This document shows positions 16,700 to 25,381 of a DNA stretch of 56,150 bases, piece after piece; within the stretch, counting starts at the first letter, position 1; each line of letters opens with the position of its first letter. The position numbers and the translations under genes were made by a program. The stretch spans positions 1 to 56,150 of the forward strand of contig JAQUMN010000023.1 of assembly GCA_028718125.1 (NCBI GenBank), written 5' to 3'. The notes under the pieces were generated by a model. That model saw only the letters and a program-made list of their open reading frames with translations. It was not told the origin of the DNA and searched no databases. This DNA is from Kiritimatiellia bacterium. Lineage in GTDB: Bacteria > Verrucomicrobiota > Kiritimatiellia > JAAZAB01.

Positions 16700-17692
16700 T
16701 TATTCCCGAAGAGCCGAATCGATGGCTTCCAATTCCGCAGGTTCAAAGTTAAGGTGCTGGAGCGCGGCCACGTTCTCTTCAATCTGTTCCATCCGGCTGA
16801 CGCCGATCAGGGCTGAGGTCATGCCGGGATGTCGCAGCACCCAGGCCAAAGCCATTTGCGCCAACGTCTGATTCCGCGCATGAGCCAATACGTTCAGTTT
16901 GCGGATGCGGCTGAGTATGTTTTCCGTGATGTGTTCGGGTTTCAGAACCCCGTTCGGATTTGATGCGCGGGATTCCGGCGGAATCCCTTTTAAATATTTA
17001 TCCGTCAGCACCCCCTGAGCCAACGGGCAGAAGGAAATACAGCCGATGCCTTCTTCCGCCAGCGTGGCCAGTAACCCCTCTTCGATTCGTCGATTAAGCA
17101 GGTTATACAGCGGCTGATGAATCAAGCACGGTGTTCCCAAAGCGCGCATAATTTTTGCCGCTTGCCTGGTTTGCTCCGGCGAATAGGATGATATGCCTAC
17201 ATAAAGCGCCTTGCCCTGCCGCACCACGTGATCCAGCGCCGTCAAGGTTTCTTCCAGCGGTGTTTCGGGATCCGGCCGATGATGATAATAAATATCAACA
17301 TAGTCTAATCCCATTCGGTGCAGGCTTTGATCAAGACTTGCGATTAGATACTTCCGGGAACCCCAATCGCCGTAAGGCCCCGGCCACATACGCCAGCCGG
17401 CTTTGGTGGAGATCACCAGCTCGTCCCGATATCCGGCCAGATTTCCACGCAAAATGCGGCCAAAGGTTTCTTCGGCTGATCCGCGAGGTGGCCCGTAATT
17501 GTTGGCCAGATCAAAATGAGTGATGCCCAGATCGAAGGCCCGGCACATCATGGCCCGGGCATTTTCCGCACGATCCATACCGCCAAAATTATGCCAAACG
17601 CCCAACGAAATTGCCGGCAAAAGCAGGCCGCTGCGGCCGCAGCGGCGATAGGTCATTCCGGAATATCGGGTTTCAGCAGGCCGTTGATTCAT
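16700..17692 (-). CDS. gpr: Aldo/keto reductase, YghZ/Gpr type
   Basis: A 330-residue NADPH-dependent reductase very like E. coli YghZ (L-glyceraldehyde 3-phosphate reductase), which detoxifies L-G3P and methylglyoxal. The catalytic region FDLANNYGPPRGSAEETFGR (Asp/Tyr) and ISTKAGWRMWPGPYG with the catalytic Lys are visible near residues 55-105. VGISSYSPEQ and the C-terminal LIGVSRMEQIEEN cofactor motif follow. I chose the ATG at 17692, preceded by AAAGGGGG, over the upstream in-frame start at 17725. It stands alone. Confidence 0.9.
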   Translation of the reverse strand: MNQRPAETRYSGMTYRRCGRSGLLLPAISLGVWHNFGGMDRAENARAMMCRAFDLGITHFDLANNYGPPRGSAEETFGRILRGNLAGYRDELVISTKAGWRMWPGPYGDWGSRKYLIASLDQSLHRMGLDYVDIYYHHRPDPETPLEETLTALDHVVRQGKALYVGISSYSPEQTRQAAKIMRALGTPCLIHQPLYNLLNRRIEEGLLATLAEEGIGCISFCPLAQGVLTDKYLKGIPPESRASNPNGVLKPEHITENILSRIRKLNVLAHARNQTLAQMALAWVLRHPGMTSALIGVSRMEQIEENVAALQHLNFEPAELEAIDSALRE

Positions 17693-17746
17693 AAACCCCC
17701 TTTGGCGTAAAGTGTCTGTCTTCATGATGCAGTTCCTGGTTCGTGG

Positions 17747-18238
17747 TCAGTTATTCACCTTCCTGAATACCATCTTGTTCCGGAAAAGGTCCGGCTTTTC
17801 TTTGTTGTCGGCTATGGCCTTGGCCAGTTCGTCTGTTGACGCCGCATCCCTTTTCACGCTGTCGGTGTTGAGCAAACGAATTGTGATTGTATCCCCGGTA
17901 ACCGCATAGGCGACAAATTGAAACTCCCGGTTATCTTGTAGCGGCCGGGCCTGCGCAGTTCCGATCCACTCTAATTGGACAAGCGTCTTGCCGGTAAGGC
18001 GTCAGAGGCATGCACGGGCAAACATGGCGTCCTTTGAGGCGGATGGAAACGAGACCATATACTCTTGTTTGCCCAGCGGCAGCACCAGTAAGCCCTCCAT
18101 CTGCCCATCCTTTTTCGGCCTTTGCCACAAGCCAACGACACTGGAATCAATTCCCATCTCAGGTGTCGTGACGAGCAAAACGATATAGTCGCACCCGACC
18201 AGTATTCCGCATGCAATAATCAACATCATCTTCTTCAT
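17747..18238 (-). pseudogene. Lipoprotein gene interrupted by an in-frame TGA
   Basis: The gene begins MKKMMLIIACGILVGC, a lipoprotein signal peptide with the lipobox Cys at 16, and reads 78 codons to TGA at 18004-18002. The same frame continues without interruption for 84 more codons, with good coding character (QLEWIGTAQA, TITIRLLNTDS, RNKMVFRKVNN), to TGA at 17749-17747. A single codon change would give an intact ~162-residue exported lipoprotein. TGA ends other genes here, so recoding is unlikely; a nonsense mutation or sequencing error is likelier. Function unknown. Confidence 0.7.
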
Positions 18239-18406
18239 CTTCTCAAATCATAGGCTGCCTGACAATGACGGGAGCGATTCTTTTCCTGGGCGAGCAAGAC
18301 CGCTGGGTGATCCGGGGCAAATAACCTTCGGCGTAAATCCGCTCTTGTAACATTCATCCAGCGCATCAAATTGCCGCCATGCGCCTGCTTTTGCGCGCAA
18401 CCGGGA

Positions 18407-20224
18407 TTAACGCCGTTTTCCAATCCTGCTTCCGGCTAACAAGTAATCCAAAACGCGTTCGAAAAGCGCGGCTACGCGGTCGCGGTGGCCGTAATATCCT
18501 GCCAGAATTTCCGAGATGCCCATTGGTCCAAAGTAGCCATAACGTCCGGTCGGATCAAAAGCCAACGCTGCGCATTCGCGCCCTGCTGTCCGGGGGTGGG
18601 CGATTACCGCCAGCTTGCGCCAATCAGGCGCGGTTTCATCCACTTCCCAGCGGGCCTCTGAAATAACTTCTCCCATCTGATAGACGGATGTTACAGGGTG
18701 TGCGATATCAGTTACCCGGATCCACTGTTTGGCCAGATAAGTTGGAGAACCCGCGTAACAGATGCCGGAGCGCTTCAACCGCTGAGCATGCGTGTATTGA
18801 GCGCTATCCGGATAATCCCCGATTATCGCTGATTTGAACAGCACCTGATAACGGATTTCGCCCTGATCTCCCCGGATATAATCCACCCTCCGGCCGAACG
18901 CATCCCCGCCTAGTACGAGGAATGCGCCGCCCTGCCGGCGGTAGCGCTCAAATGCTTTCAACTCCCTGTTAGTGGAATACTCTGCGTGATTATCAAGAAT
19001 CACGCAGCGATAATGATCCAGCCTGACTGACCGGTCGTCAACGTCTTCTTCTCCGCAATAATCAATGCGTAAATCGTTCCGCTCGCTATATTGCTCCAAT
19101 GCATCAACAAGCCCGGCGGTCAGGCGCATGTATCCGTTCGGAGTATTATTATAATATCGCGGCTGCATAGGATAACGGAAGCGGGACGGCACATCATCCC
19201 AGATATCAGATATGCCTTCCATAAGCGTCGCGGAATAGGAATACGACCATGGGAAATTGTGCAAGTCATGGTAATGGCCGTTCAGCGCGTAACTCCGCCA
19301 GGAATTGGTGGCGAAAACAAAAAGAATGTCGCCGTTTGCATTCTGCTCAGGCTTCTTGATAAAAAAAGTTCTGCGTTCGGCGAGCCCGGATGTTACCCGA
19401 ATTTCATACAGACCGCTCCGCTGTCCCGGTGCAGCGAGGGGCAGGCGGCATACCGGCGCATCAAGCCGCCGCTCCACGCCTTTCATTGATTGGATATCAC
19501 CCATGCGATCCGCCGTCGTGATCCGGCCTCGCCGCCGCACGGTGATGCCGGTTTTCCGGCCGGTCCGGCCCAATATATACAAGTTTGCAAAAGCCGCATC
19601 AGTCAGCTTGTGAACTGCAATCCGAAAAGTGATTTGATTAACGCCCGTATGCGAAGAATACTCCAGCGCTTCCTGCCACCATAAACGCGTGGACAGCGGT
19701 TGATACCAGATCAGTTCATAAGCGTCATGAATCCGGTCGGTTTCACGCGCCCGCGTATCAAGCTCCAGTGAAAAATGCCGGCCGGCATGATTGCCGATAT
19801 GAAAGCGGATTCGCTCTGACGCGCCGCGATGAATCAAGGCCAGGGCGCGGCGCCCGGAGCAAGTGAAAGCGCAACAATTGCCGTACGGCGCGAGGTGATG
19901 CCATGTTCCCTCCGCCGCCTCTGCCTGATCGCCGTCGCCGCCTTCCAGAAGGAGCTGTTCATACGCCGCCTTACCCAGTGGGAATCCGACGGCCAGATCA
20001 TTATAGGTCAGAAATCCTTCTTGCCACCGTTTCGATAAAGTCAGGCAAAAGCGGGCATTCCGTCCGCGACCTTCGAGACGCACTATCCGGGAATTAATCC
20101 TGCCGAAAGGAAAATTATAATGTTGCTCGGGATCCAATTGAAGAGCAACGGCGCGCCCATTCTCCTTCAATTGGCCTGCAATATGCCAGTCAGCGTTCGC
20201 CGTTTTAACCTTTATATTTTGCAT
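18407..20224 (-). CDS. Large protein with dimethylformamidase-like C-terminal domain
   Basis: A 605-residue protein, apparently cytoplasmic (no signal peptide). Residues ~290-600 resemble the C-terminal domain of the N,N-dimethylformamidase large subunit, an amidotransferase-like fold: GDILFVFATNSWRSYALNG (~300-318), then LDHYRCVILDNHAEYST (~406-422) and GGAFLVLGGDAFGRRV (~438-453). The N-terminal 280 residues look like beta domains. In some relatives this module occurs without the small subunit. Whether it hydrolyses an amide cannot be told. No partner gene is adjacent. Confidence 0.6.
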   Translation of the reverse strand: MQNIKVKTANADWHIAGQLKENGRAVALQLDPEQHYNFPFGRINSRIVRLEGRGRNARFCLTLSKRWQEGFLTYNDLAVGFPLGKAAYEQLLLEGGDGDQAEAAEGTWHHLAPYGNCCAFTCSGRRALALIHRGASERIRFHIGNHAGRHFSLELDTRARETDRIHDAYELIWYQPLSTRLWWQEALEYSSHTGVNQITFRIAVHKLTDAAFANLYILGRTGRKTGITVRRRGRITTADRMGDIQSMKGVERRLDAPVCRLPLAAPGQRSGLYEIRVTSGLAERRTFFIKKPEQNANGDILFVFATNSWRSYALNGHYHDLHNFPWSYSYSATLMEGISDIWDDVPSRFRYPMQPRYYNNTPNGYMRLTAGLVDALEQYSERNDLRIDYCGEEDVDDRSVRLDHYRCVILDNHAEYSTNRELKAFERYRRQGGAFLVLGGDAFGRRVDYIRGDQGEIRYQVLFKSAIIGDYPDSAQYTHAQRLKRSGICYAGSPTYLAKQWIRVTDIAHPVTSVYQMGEVISEARWEVDETAPDWRKLAVIAHPRTAGRECAALAFDPTGRYGYFGPMGISEILAGYYGHRDRVAALFERVLDYLLAGSRIGKRR

Positions 20225-20262
20225 TGCACCGGTATTCTCCCTCTGAATTTTCTGGCCGCCGG

Positions 20263-20551
20263 CTATTTAACCGGGCAGACTTGATACTCAAGCTTAAAGC
20301 CTGATTGCCCGGCGATTTCTTCAATTTTCGACCTAACCTCTTTGCAATCAAATTTATATTTAAATGCTTTGCCGAAAAGATTCTGCTTTTCTTCAATATT
20401 GCCTTCACGGGCTGCGCTCGTGGTGTTATATGATTCGGTCTTGAACCCGCCCCCGCCATCGTTAATAGCATGCGACCTCGCCGGCCGCAACAATCAATCC
20501 CAGGCACAATGCCGCCACAAATCCGTATTTGTATGTCGCTGCTCGTTCCAT
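20263..20551 (-). pseudogene. Small exported protein with probable frameshift
   Basis: The frame starting at 20551 encodes MERAATYKYGFVAALCLGLIV, a good signal peptide ending near a Cys, but stops after ~29 codons. Another frame takes over at the same place and reads NDGGGGFKTESYNTTSAARE, then EEKQNLFGKAFKYKFDCK, to a stop at 20263. Joined by one frameshift, the two give a ~95-residue secreted or lipid-anchored protein. The second part alone would lack an export signal. Function unknown. Confidence 0.5.
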
Positions 20552-20590
20552 CGCTGTATTTTCAGGATAATGACGGCCGGTATCATGCAA

Positions 20591-21856
20591 TCACCCGGGG
20601 TTTATTGCCTCTCCTTCTGTCCAGACATGCTGGGTGGTTTCTTTCAACCGCTCAGCCATTTCGCGCAAAATCGCAAACATAATCTTCGGGTTTTCGCGAA
20701 GGACTGTGTCAAAGTTATGTCGGGAAATTACGGCTAATTCCGTTCCCGGTTCTCCGGCCCGGGCCTTTGCCGTGCGGGGCGCCTTAAGCAGCATGGCCAT
20801 TTCCCCAAAATATTTCCCCGCATTCATGGTTCGAAAATCTTTCCCGTTTTTGCTGAGCACTACCGTTCCGACCAAGATATAAAACATTTCCCGACCTTCG
20901 TCGCCTTCCAGAAAAACGATCTCGTTTTCACTAAACACCCGGACAAACTGATCCAGCAACGCGCGCCGCTTTTGGCTGGGTTCTGACGCGATAAACAGCG
21001 TCCGGAGAATCAGGGCTTCCTTGCGCCATACATTGGCCATGACCTCCGTCCCGAAAAGGACGGCTGCAAAGGCGTAATAAACCCAGACAAGCAAGAAAAA
21101 CACAGTTTTGAGGGATCCAAAAGTAACGCCATAGTGTGGATTTATTTTCAGCATAAGCGCGAGCGCGGGCCCCACCATGGCCAGCAATACCGTCGTGGTC
21201 AGCGCTCCGGTCAGCAAATGGAATGCTTTGAGGTGCACAGGGATGAGAATCAGGAAGTAAATATATAACACTCCCGTCATGAGTAACATCAAAAAAACGG
21301 GTTTAACGATCCAAAGCTGAAAATGGAGCTGGGCCAGCCAGGCCGGCAAAACGCAATTTAAAACCTTTCCGGATGCCAAACCGATGAGCAGGATAATTAA
21401 TACTAAGACACCGCCCATCTCCCGCAATTTAGCGAGCCAGAAGGATGACGGCTGGTCGACATGAAAAATAGCGCTGAACTCGTTGCGCATGGCTGCCGCT
21501 AAAGGAATTACTGACCAGAACAGCAGAAACAAGCTGACCAGGCTCCAAGTCTTGTTGTGTGCCAACGATTGGACTTCCCGCAATATCGTATTTGCCATGA
21601 AGGGCGAAAGTTCGGAGATCGTTTCCTGAAGAGCGGTCAACGCGCTTTGCGACGAAGAAATTACCTGCCCCATGAGGAGTGTTGCCAGCAGGAGGAGCGG
21701 GATCATGGCGAGAAAACAAAAGTAGGCCAGTAATGCGGCCTTTTGAAGCCCGAGGTTTCTCTGAAACGATTTGAATGATTCCCAGATAACCAGGCCGATA
21801 CTGTAAAATCCAATTTGCAATTTGTGATGCATATGTATCGACGCCATTTGTCTCAC
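20591..21856 (-). CDS. YihY/BrkB membrane protein fused to a cyclic-nucleotide-binding domain
   Basis: Residues ~30-285 form a YihY-family integral membrane domain with six hydrophobic segments (AALLAYFCFLAMIPLLLLAT is typical). Residues ~315-410 form a cNMP-binding beta-roll: EGDEGREMFYILVGTVVL, then GKYFGEMAMLLKAPRTAKAR, the phosphate-binding cassette. The cassette keeps the Gly-Glu and Arg positions of Crp-like domains, so cAMP or cGMP binding is plausible. YihY proteins normally lack this domain. The role of YihY is unsettled (proposed transporter or membrane factor). The start could also be Met9. Confidence 0.85.
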   Translation of the reverse strand: MRQMASIHMHHKLQIGFYSIGLVIWESFKSFQRNLGLQKAALLAYFCFLAMIPLLLLATLLMGQVISSSQSALTALQETISELSPFMANTILREVQSLAHNKTWSLVSLFLLFWSVIPLAAAMRNEFSAIFHVDQPSSFWLAKLREMGGVLVLIILLIGLASGKVLNCVLPAWLAQLHFQLWIVKPVFLMLLMTGVLYIYFLILIPVHLKAFHLLTGALTTTVLLAMVGPALALMLKINPHYGVTFGSLKTVFFLLVWVYYAFAAVLFGTEVMANVWRKEALILRTLFIASEPSQKRRALLDQFVRVFSENEIVFLEGDEGREMFYILVGTVVLSKNGKDFRTMNAGKYFGEMAMLLKAPRTAKARAGEPGTELAVISRHNFDTVLRENPKIMFAILREMAERLKETTQHVWTEGEAINPG

Positions 21857-21904
21857 AAAGCTTAACGATCCCGTCGAAAAACGCGTTTTCAGCCGGGGAA
21901 CTGA

Positions 21905-22495
21905 TCAAGCCCCGTAACCAGATTCGGATGCCTTTTTAATTTCATTAAAACGGAAGCAGCCAACGACGTGATCATTTACCAGCCCGACAGCTTGCATGAA
22001 GGCATAGCAAATAGTCGATCCAACGAAGTTAAACCCCCGCTTTTTCAGGTCTTTGCTCATCGTGTCAGACAGTGCGGTCCTGGCGGGCAGTTTGACCGGC
22101 GAACGCCACGCATTCTGCCGGGGCTGATGGTCGACATAACGCCAGATGAAAGAGGCGAAAGTCCCGAATTCTTCCCTGATGGCGAGAATTCCCTGCGCGT
22201 TTTTAATGGTCGATTCAATTTTCAGGCGATTGCGCACAATGCCGGGGTTGGCGAGAAGGCGCTGAACATCTGTTGACGAATAGCCGGCGATCTTTTGTGG
22301 ATCAAATCTGTGGAGAGCATGGCGATAGTTTTCACGTTTCTTAAAGATGGTCAGCCAGCTCAGACCTGCTTGCGCGCCTTCCAGAATCAAAAATTCGAAG
22401 AGGCGACGATCATCATCTACGGGCACACCCCATTCATGGTCGTGATACTTTAGATACAGCGGGTCAGTGCCACACCATCCGCATCTGTTTATCAT
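21905..22495 (-). CDS. tag: DNA-3-methyladenine glycosylase I
   Basis: A 196-residue base-excision repair enzyme that removes 3-methyladenine from alkylated DNA. CGWCG at residues 5-9 and HDHEWGVP at ~18-25 are the family signature, the Cys and His residues being zinc ligands. LEGAQAGLSWLTIFKKRENYR (split here as LEGAQAGLSW and LTIFKKRENYR) is the helix-hairpin region, and the C-terminal FNFVGSTICYAFMQAVG is also typical. Complete, in its usual length. A promoter-like repeat lies ~90 bp upstream. Confidence 0.93.
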   Translation of the reverse strand: MINRCGWCGTDPLYLKYHDHEWGVPVDDDRRLFEFLILEGAQAGLSWLTIFKKRENYRHALHRFDPQKIAGYSSTDVQRLLANPGIVRNRLKIESTIKNAQGILAIREEFGTFASFIWRYVDHQPRQNAWRSPVKLPARTALSDTMSKDLKKRGFNFVGSTICYAFMQAVGLVNDHVVGCFRFNEIKKASESGYGA

Positions 22496-22581
22496 GTGCG
22501 TCAGGCCTATCTGCCAATAATGCCGCAGCTTTTTGTAAGATTATCCGCGTTCCTCGCGGAGAATACATTGTCAAACAAAAG

Positions 22582-22628
22582 TTTATACCTGCCCTGGCAG
22601 AAGGTCAAACCGGAAATCACGGATTAAT
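22582..22628 (-). promoter_or_regulatory. Promoter-like intergenic repeat, copy A
   Basis: On the minus strand, TTGACC (22608-22603) and TATAAA (22587-22582) are 15 nt apart, with the palindrome CTGCCAGGGCAG between them. The flank up to 22628 (TTAATCCGTGAT) is shared with copy B at 24409. It lies 87 bp upstream of tag. Confidence 0.45.
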
Positions 22629-22963
22629 CCGCCGTGGCGGGAATATGGCGTGAATTGAATTAGCGTAACTGGAATAAATTAGCGTCACCTAAAGCTGATT
22701 GTTTGGCCGGCCAAGCGTTGGGTGTGGCGACATTGCTGTTCCTGCATCCCGATAATCTTCCTTGCTGCTTCGTCCAGGTATATGTCGTAGAGATCCAACG
22801 CATCGTATTTTTAACTGATACTCCGCGCTTCCTAAGTGTTGAAAAAGGGTTCAGCGTCTTCAATAATTCCGGTTAGCCTTGTGCGTATTAGGCCTCCCGC
22901 TTATTTGATTATTTCCTGTTTCCCGTTCAGAAATCGCCGGCAGAAGTCCCCCGAGAAACGTTG
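22629..22963. other. Intergenic region, no gene recognised
   Basis: Short minus-strand frames at 22660-22863 have some coding look in two alternating frames, but no recognisable product. It may be decayed sequence continuous with the FtsW relic. Confidence 0.4.
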
Positions 22964-23300
22964 TTAAAAGCTGCTTCCGCCGTGGCTGATGAACGGCAGA
23001 GTAATCCCTGTGAGCGGCACGCCTTGATCACGCCGCCGATGTTCAAGAGGACCTGGAATGCCATAGTTGTCACAATTCCTGCGGCAAGCAGCCTGCCGAA
23101 CGGGGCGGTAATCCGGCCCGCACTCTAGTAACCGCGGAAGAAGAGCACCAGATAAAAACAATTACAATGCCGCACCCGGCACAACCCAGCTCCCAGCCGA
23201 TGACCGCATAAACAAAATCAGAAGAGGCAACGGGAATAAACTGGGGCGAACCCTGCAAGCTGCCAGGTGGCCTGATAAATATAGAAAGCAAGAAACAACA
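22964..23300 (-). pseudogene. Remnant of an FtsW/RodA/SpoVE-family gene
   Basis: Three blocks in different frames match the C-terminal part of SEDS cell-wall polymerases in the right order: FIPVASSDFVYAVIGWELG (~23226-23170), GRLLAAGIVTTMAFQ then LLNIGGVIK (~23100-23020), and GVPLTGITLPFISHGGSS ending at 22964. At least two frameshifts separate them and the N-terminal two thirds are missing. This is a decayed second copy, not a working gene. Confidence 0.7.
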
Positions 23301-23504
23301 GGCATACGCAGCGCAGACCTGTTCCGGCGGAGTGCTTTGCCGGGGAAGCAATACGGCCGTAATAGAATATAGGTTCTTCCGCATTTTCCGTGCTATTTTT
23401 TATTGACGTAAACACAGGCTGAGGGCCAGGAAAAGAAGGCGGAAGGAATGCAGCCTGTATCGATCCCGATATGAACAGGGGAATGGGCAGCATGACAGCG
23501 CAGG

Positions 23505-23662
23505 GCGAATTTCGATCCCTGAGCAGAGCGAAGGTTTGAAAAGCAAGGCAAGTTTAACTCAGATGTGTCGGCGTCGCGCGTAGCGCCATACGCGTGTATG
23601 CGCAAGCGCGGCAACGGCACAGATGAGTTGAAATCGCCGCGGCGTTTTCAAACGAAATTCGC
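23505..23662. repeat. Nested imperfect inverted repeat, ~158 bp
   Basis: Paired arms are nested in order: GCGAATTTCG (23505-23514) with CGAAATTCGC (23653-23662); GTTTGAAAAGC (23534-23544) with GCGTTTTCAAAC (23642-23653); AACTCAGATGTG (23556-23567) with CACAGATGAGTT (23618-23629). The GC-rich centre around CATACGCGTGTATG is also palindromic. It could be a structured RNA or a palindromic mobile element. No long protein frame explains it. Confidence 0.55.
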
Positions 23663-23846
23663 GCTGCTCTTGACGACAATCGCCTTGGGCAATAAAAAAA
23701 CACACGGAAATTAGCGAAGGACCAGAATATAAGGGCAATGTTCCAGAAACAGAGCAGAAAGAAGACGATGGTCAGAGGAAGGTTGAATGCTTTAAGCCTC
23801 AGCTGCCTGTATGCTGCAGCCAGGGGACGCTGTCAACCGGCTTGTT

Positions 23847-24314
23847 TCACATTTTCTTTGTGCCCAAATATTTAGCGATCCCCTTTTTTACCGCTATTTC
23901 CTTTTTTGCTATACGATCGTCAATAATCTCGTGATATATTGCCTGCATATTATCGGTGTGATCCTTCAAGATCCGGCACAGTGCCTTAGCCGTAAATCTA
24001 TCGCCGGGATTTATTTTTAACCGCTCGCACCATCGCCGATTGATTGACAAATCCCAATCACGCATTAAAGGCGGAGCAGTCGGCCTGAAAGATCTGTCGA
24101 TTGTTTCGTCGCAAACGCCGCTGGCATTATTCCGGCATGGTTTGCATACGTCGTCAGGATCCAGCGTTATTTCCAATAAAAGATCCTTGTTATTTAATAT
24201 CTGCGCGGCCACGGCATGATAATTATTGCCGTTCGAATTGGGCTTGAAATCGATTATATCGTTGCCTATGTCCCTGATGATATCCACAAAATGCAACGGT
24301 CGTATTTTAAGCAT
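23847..24314 (-). CDS. Hypothetical protein with conserved Cys cluster
   Basis: A 155-residue soluble protein of unknown function. It begins MLKIRPLHFVDIIRDIG and contains DPDDVCKPCRNNASGVC (~residues 53-69), a spacing that resembles DUF1284-type proteins proposed to bind metal or an iron-sulfur cluster. A second block, INRRWCERLKINPGDRFTA, and a basic C-terminus follow. I chose the ATG at 24314 because GAGGGGGG lies ~7 nt upstream; an in-frame Met ten codons up lacks this. Copy B of the promoter-like repeat is 95 bp upstream. Confidence 0.7.
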   Translation of the reverse strand: MLKIRPLHFVDIIRDIGNDIIDFKPNSNGNNYHAVAAQILNNKDLLLEITLDPDDVCKPCRNNASGVCDETIDRSFRPTAPPLMRDWDLSINRRWCERLKINPGDRFTAKALCRILKDHTDNMQAIYHEIIDDRIAKKEIAVKKGIAKYLGTKKM

Positions 24315-24408
24315 AAGTGCCCCCCCTCTTTGTTTTTGGAACAATGACGTGCGTAGATAATATTACGCTGCAAATGTTTTGCCAACATTATAATCAATTT
24401 GGTCAAAG

Positions 24409-24455
24409 GCTGTAGCCGCCCCGCAGAAGGTCAAACCTGAGATCACGGATTAACC
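24409..24455 (-). promoter_or_regulatory. Promoter-like intergenic repeat, copy B
   Basis: On the minus strand TTGACC (24434-24429) is followed by CTGCGGGGCGGC and TACAGC (24414-24409). The upstream flank is shared with copy A, and the downstream TACAGCCTTTGACCAA with copy C. It lies 95 bp upstream of the hypothetical gene. Confidence 0.4.
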
Positions 24456-24642
24456 GTCGGGAAGGCAGCGGAACCAATTTGTGCGGCGTCATGCGCAGAA
24501 ATCCTTGAATTCTCCAGGTATTTGGGGAAAACGTCGGAATGTCCCTGAAAAGGTTGTCCCTGAAAAGGTTTGCACCGGATGCAGGCGGTTGGTATTCGAG
24601 TCAATCCCCGATAAAATTAATCCACCAGCTAGTATGGGCTTG

Positions 24643-25233
24643 TTATTTATCCGTCTTGAATGCTTTTGCAGTTAGTTCTGCTTCTGCCAAACCGGCCCCG
24701 GTTTCTTTGGCTCTGGCCATCAGGTCTTTCTGTTTATCCACGTCCGCTTTTTCCATCATAGCGCCGGCGACAATGATTTCCCTGGTCTTGAATCCCATAA
24801 AGCCAAACACCTGCTTCGTATTTTCCATGTAAGGCTTGAACATGCCGGTGTCGGTTTGTCCCTGGGTGAACACCATGACAAGCGCAGGATGTTTTTTTAA
24901 CCGCGTTGAAAAATCGGCGTTAAACAGGGGGAGTAACCGGTCCCAGAAAATTTTTGTCTGTCCAGAGACCTGTCCCATGTATACGGGGGATCCTATTACA
25001 CACGCATCCGCCCCGTGGATGACGGCATAAATAGCCTGCATGTCATCTTTGATGGAACACGTATAGTGGGTTTTACAGTGGTAACAGCTTGTGCAGCCGG
25101 ATATTTTAAGATCCGCAATCCGGATGAATTTAGTTTCGGCGCCGGCCTCTCTGGCTCCGGCAAGGACCTGGCGCACGAGGCGATCCGTATTGGCGTCTTT
25201 CCTGGGACTGCCTGAAAACCCAATGACTTTCAT
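24643..25233 (-). CDS. Flavodoxin-like NAD(P)H-dependent FMN reductase / Fe-S flavoprotein
   Basis: A ~196-residue protein of the flavodoxin fold. MKVIGFSGSPRKDANTDRLV is the FMN phosphate-binding start, GCTSCYHCK (~46-54) the Cys motif found in iron-sulfur flavoproteins, and VIGSPVYMGQVSGQTKIFWDR (in two parts, VIGSPVYMGQ and VSGQTKIFWDR) the isoalloxazine-binding loop. It probably transfers electrons between NAD(P)H or ferredoxin and an unknown acceptor. I chose the ATG at 25233 after GGAAG; seven residues upstream are possible. Confidence 0.85.
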   Translation of the reverse strand: MKVIGFSGSPRKDANTDRLVRQVLAGAREAGAETKFIRIADLKISGCTSCYHCKTHYTCSIKDDMQAIYAVIHGADACVIGSPVYMGQVSGQTKIFWDRLLPLFNADFSTRLKKHPALVMVFTQGQTDTGMFKPYMENTKQVFGFMGFKTREIIVAGAMMEKADVDKQKDLMARAKETGAGLAEAELTAKAFKTDK

Positions 25234-25381
25234 GCTACTTCCGGTTTTATTCAATCGATCTATAAAATTATGCTGCCACGTCTTGACGTTCTGGCAATCC
25301 TTTTCAGGTCGTCATTATTTTTTTGGGGGAATATAGGGCCTCGTTTATCATACGCACCCCGGGCAGGAACGAGTGCAAGGA

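Noticed and set aside
17747..18238. Selenocysteine at the in-frame TGA
   Set aside because: No redox-type Cys context and no SECIS-like hairpin recognised; TGA is an ordinary stop elsewhere in the window.
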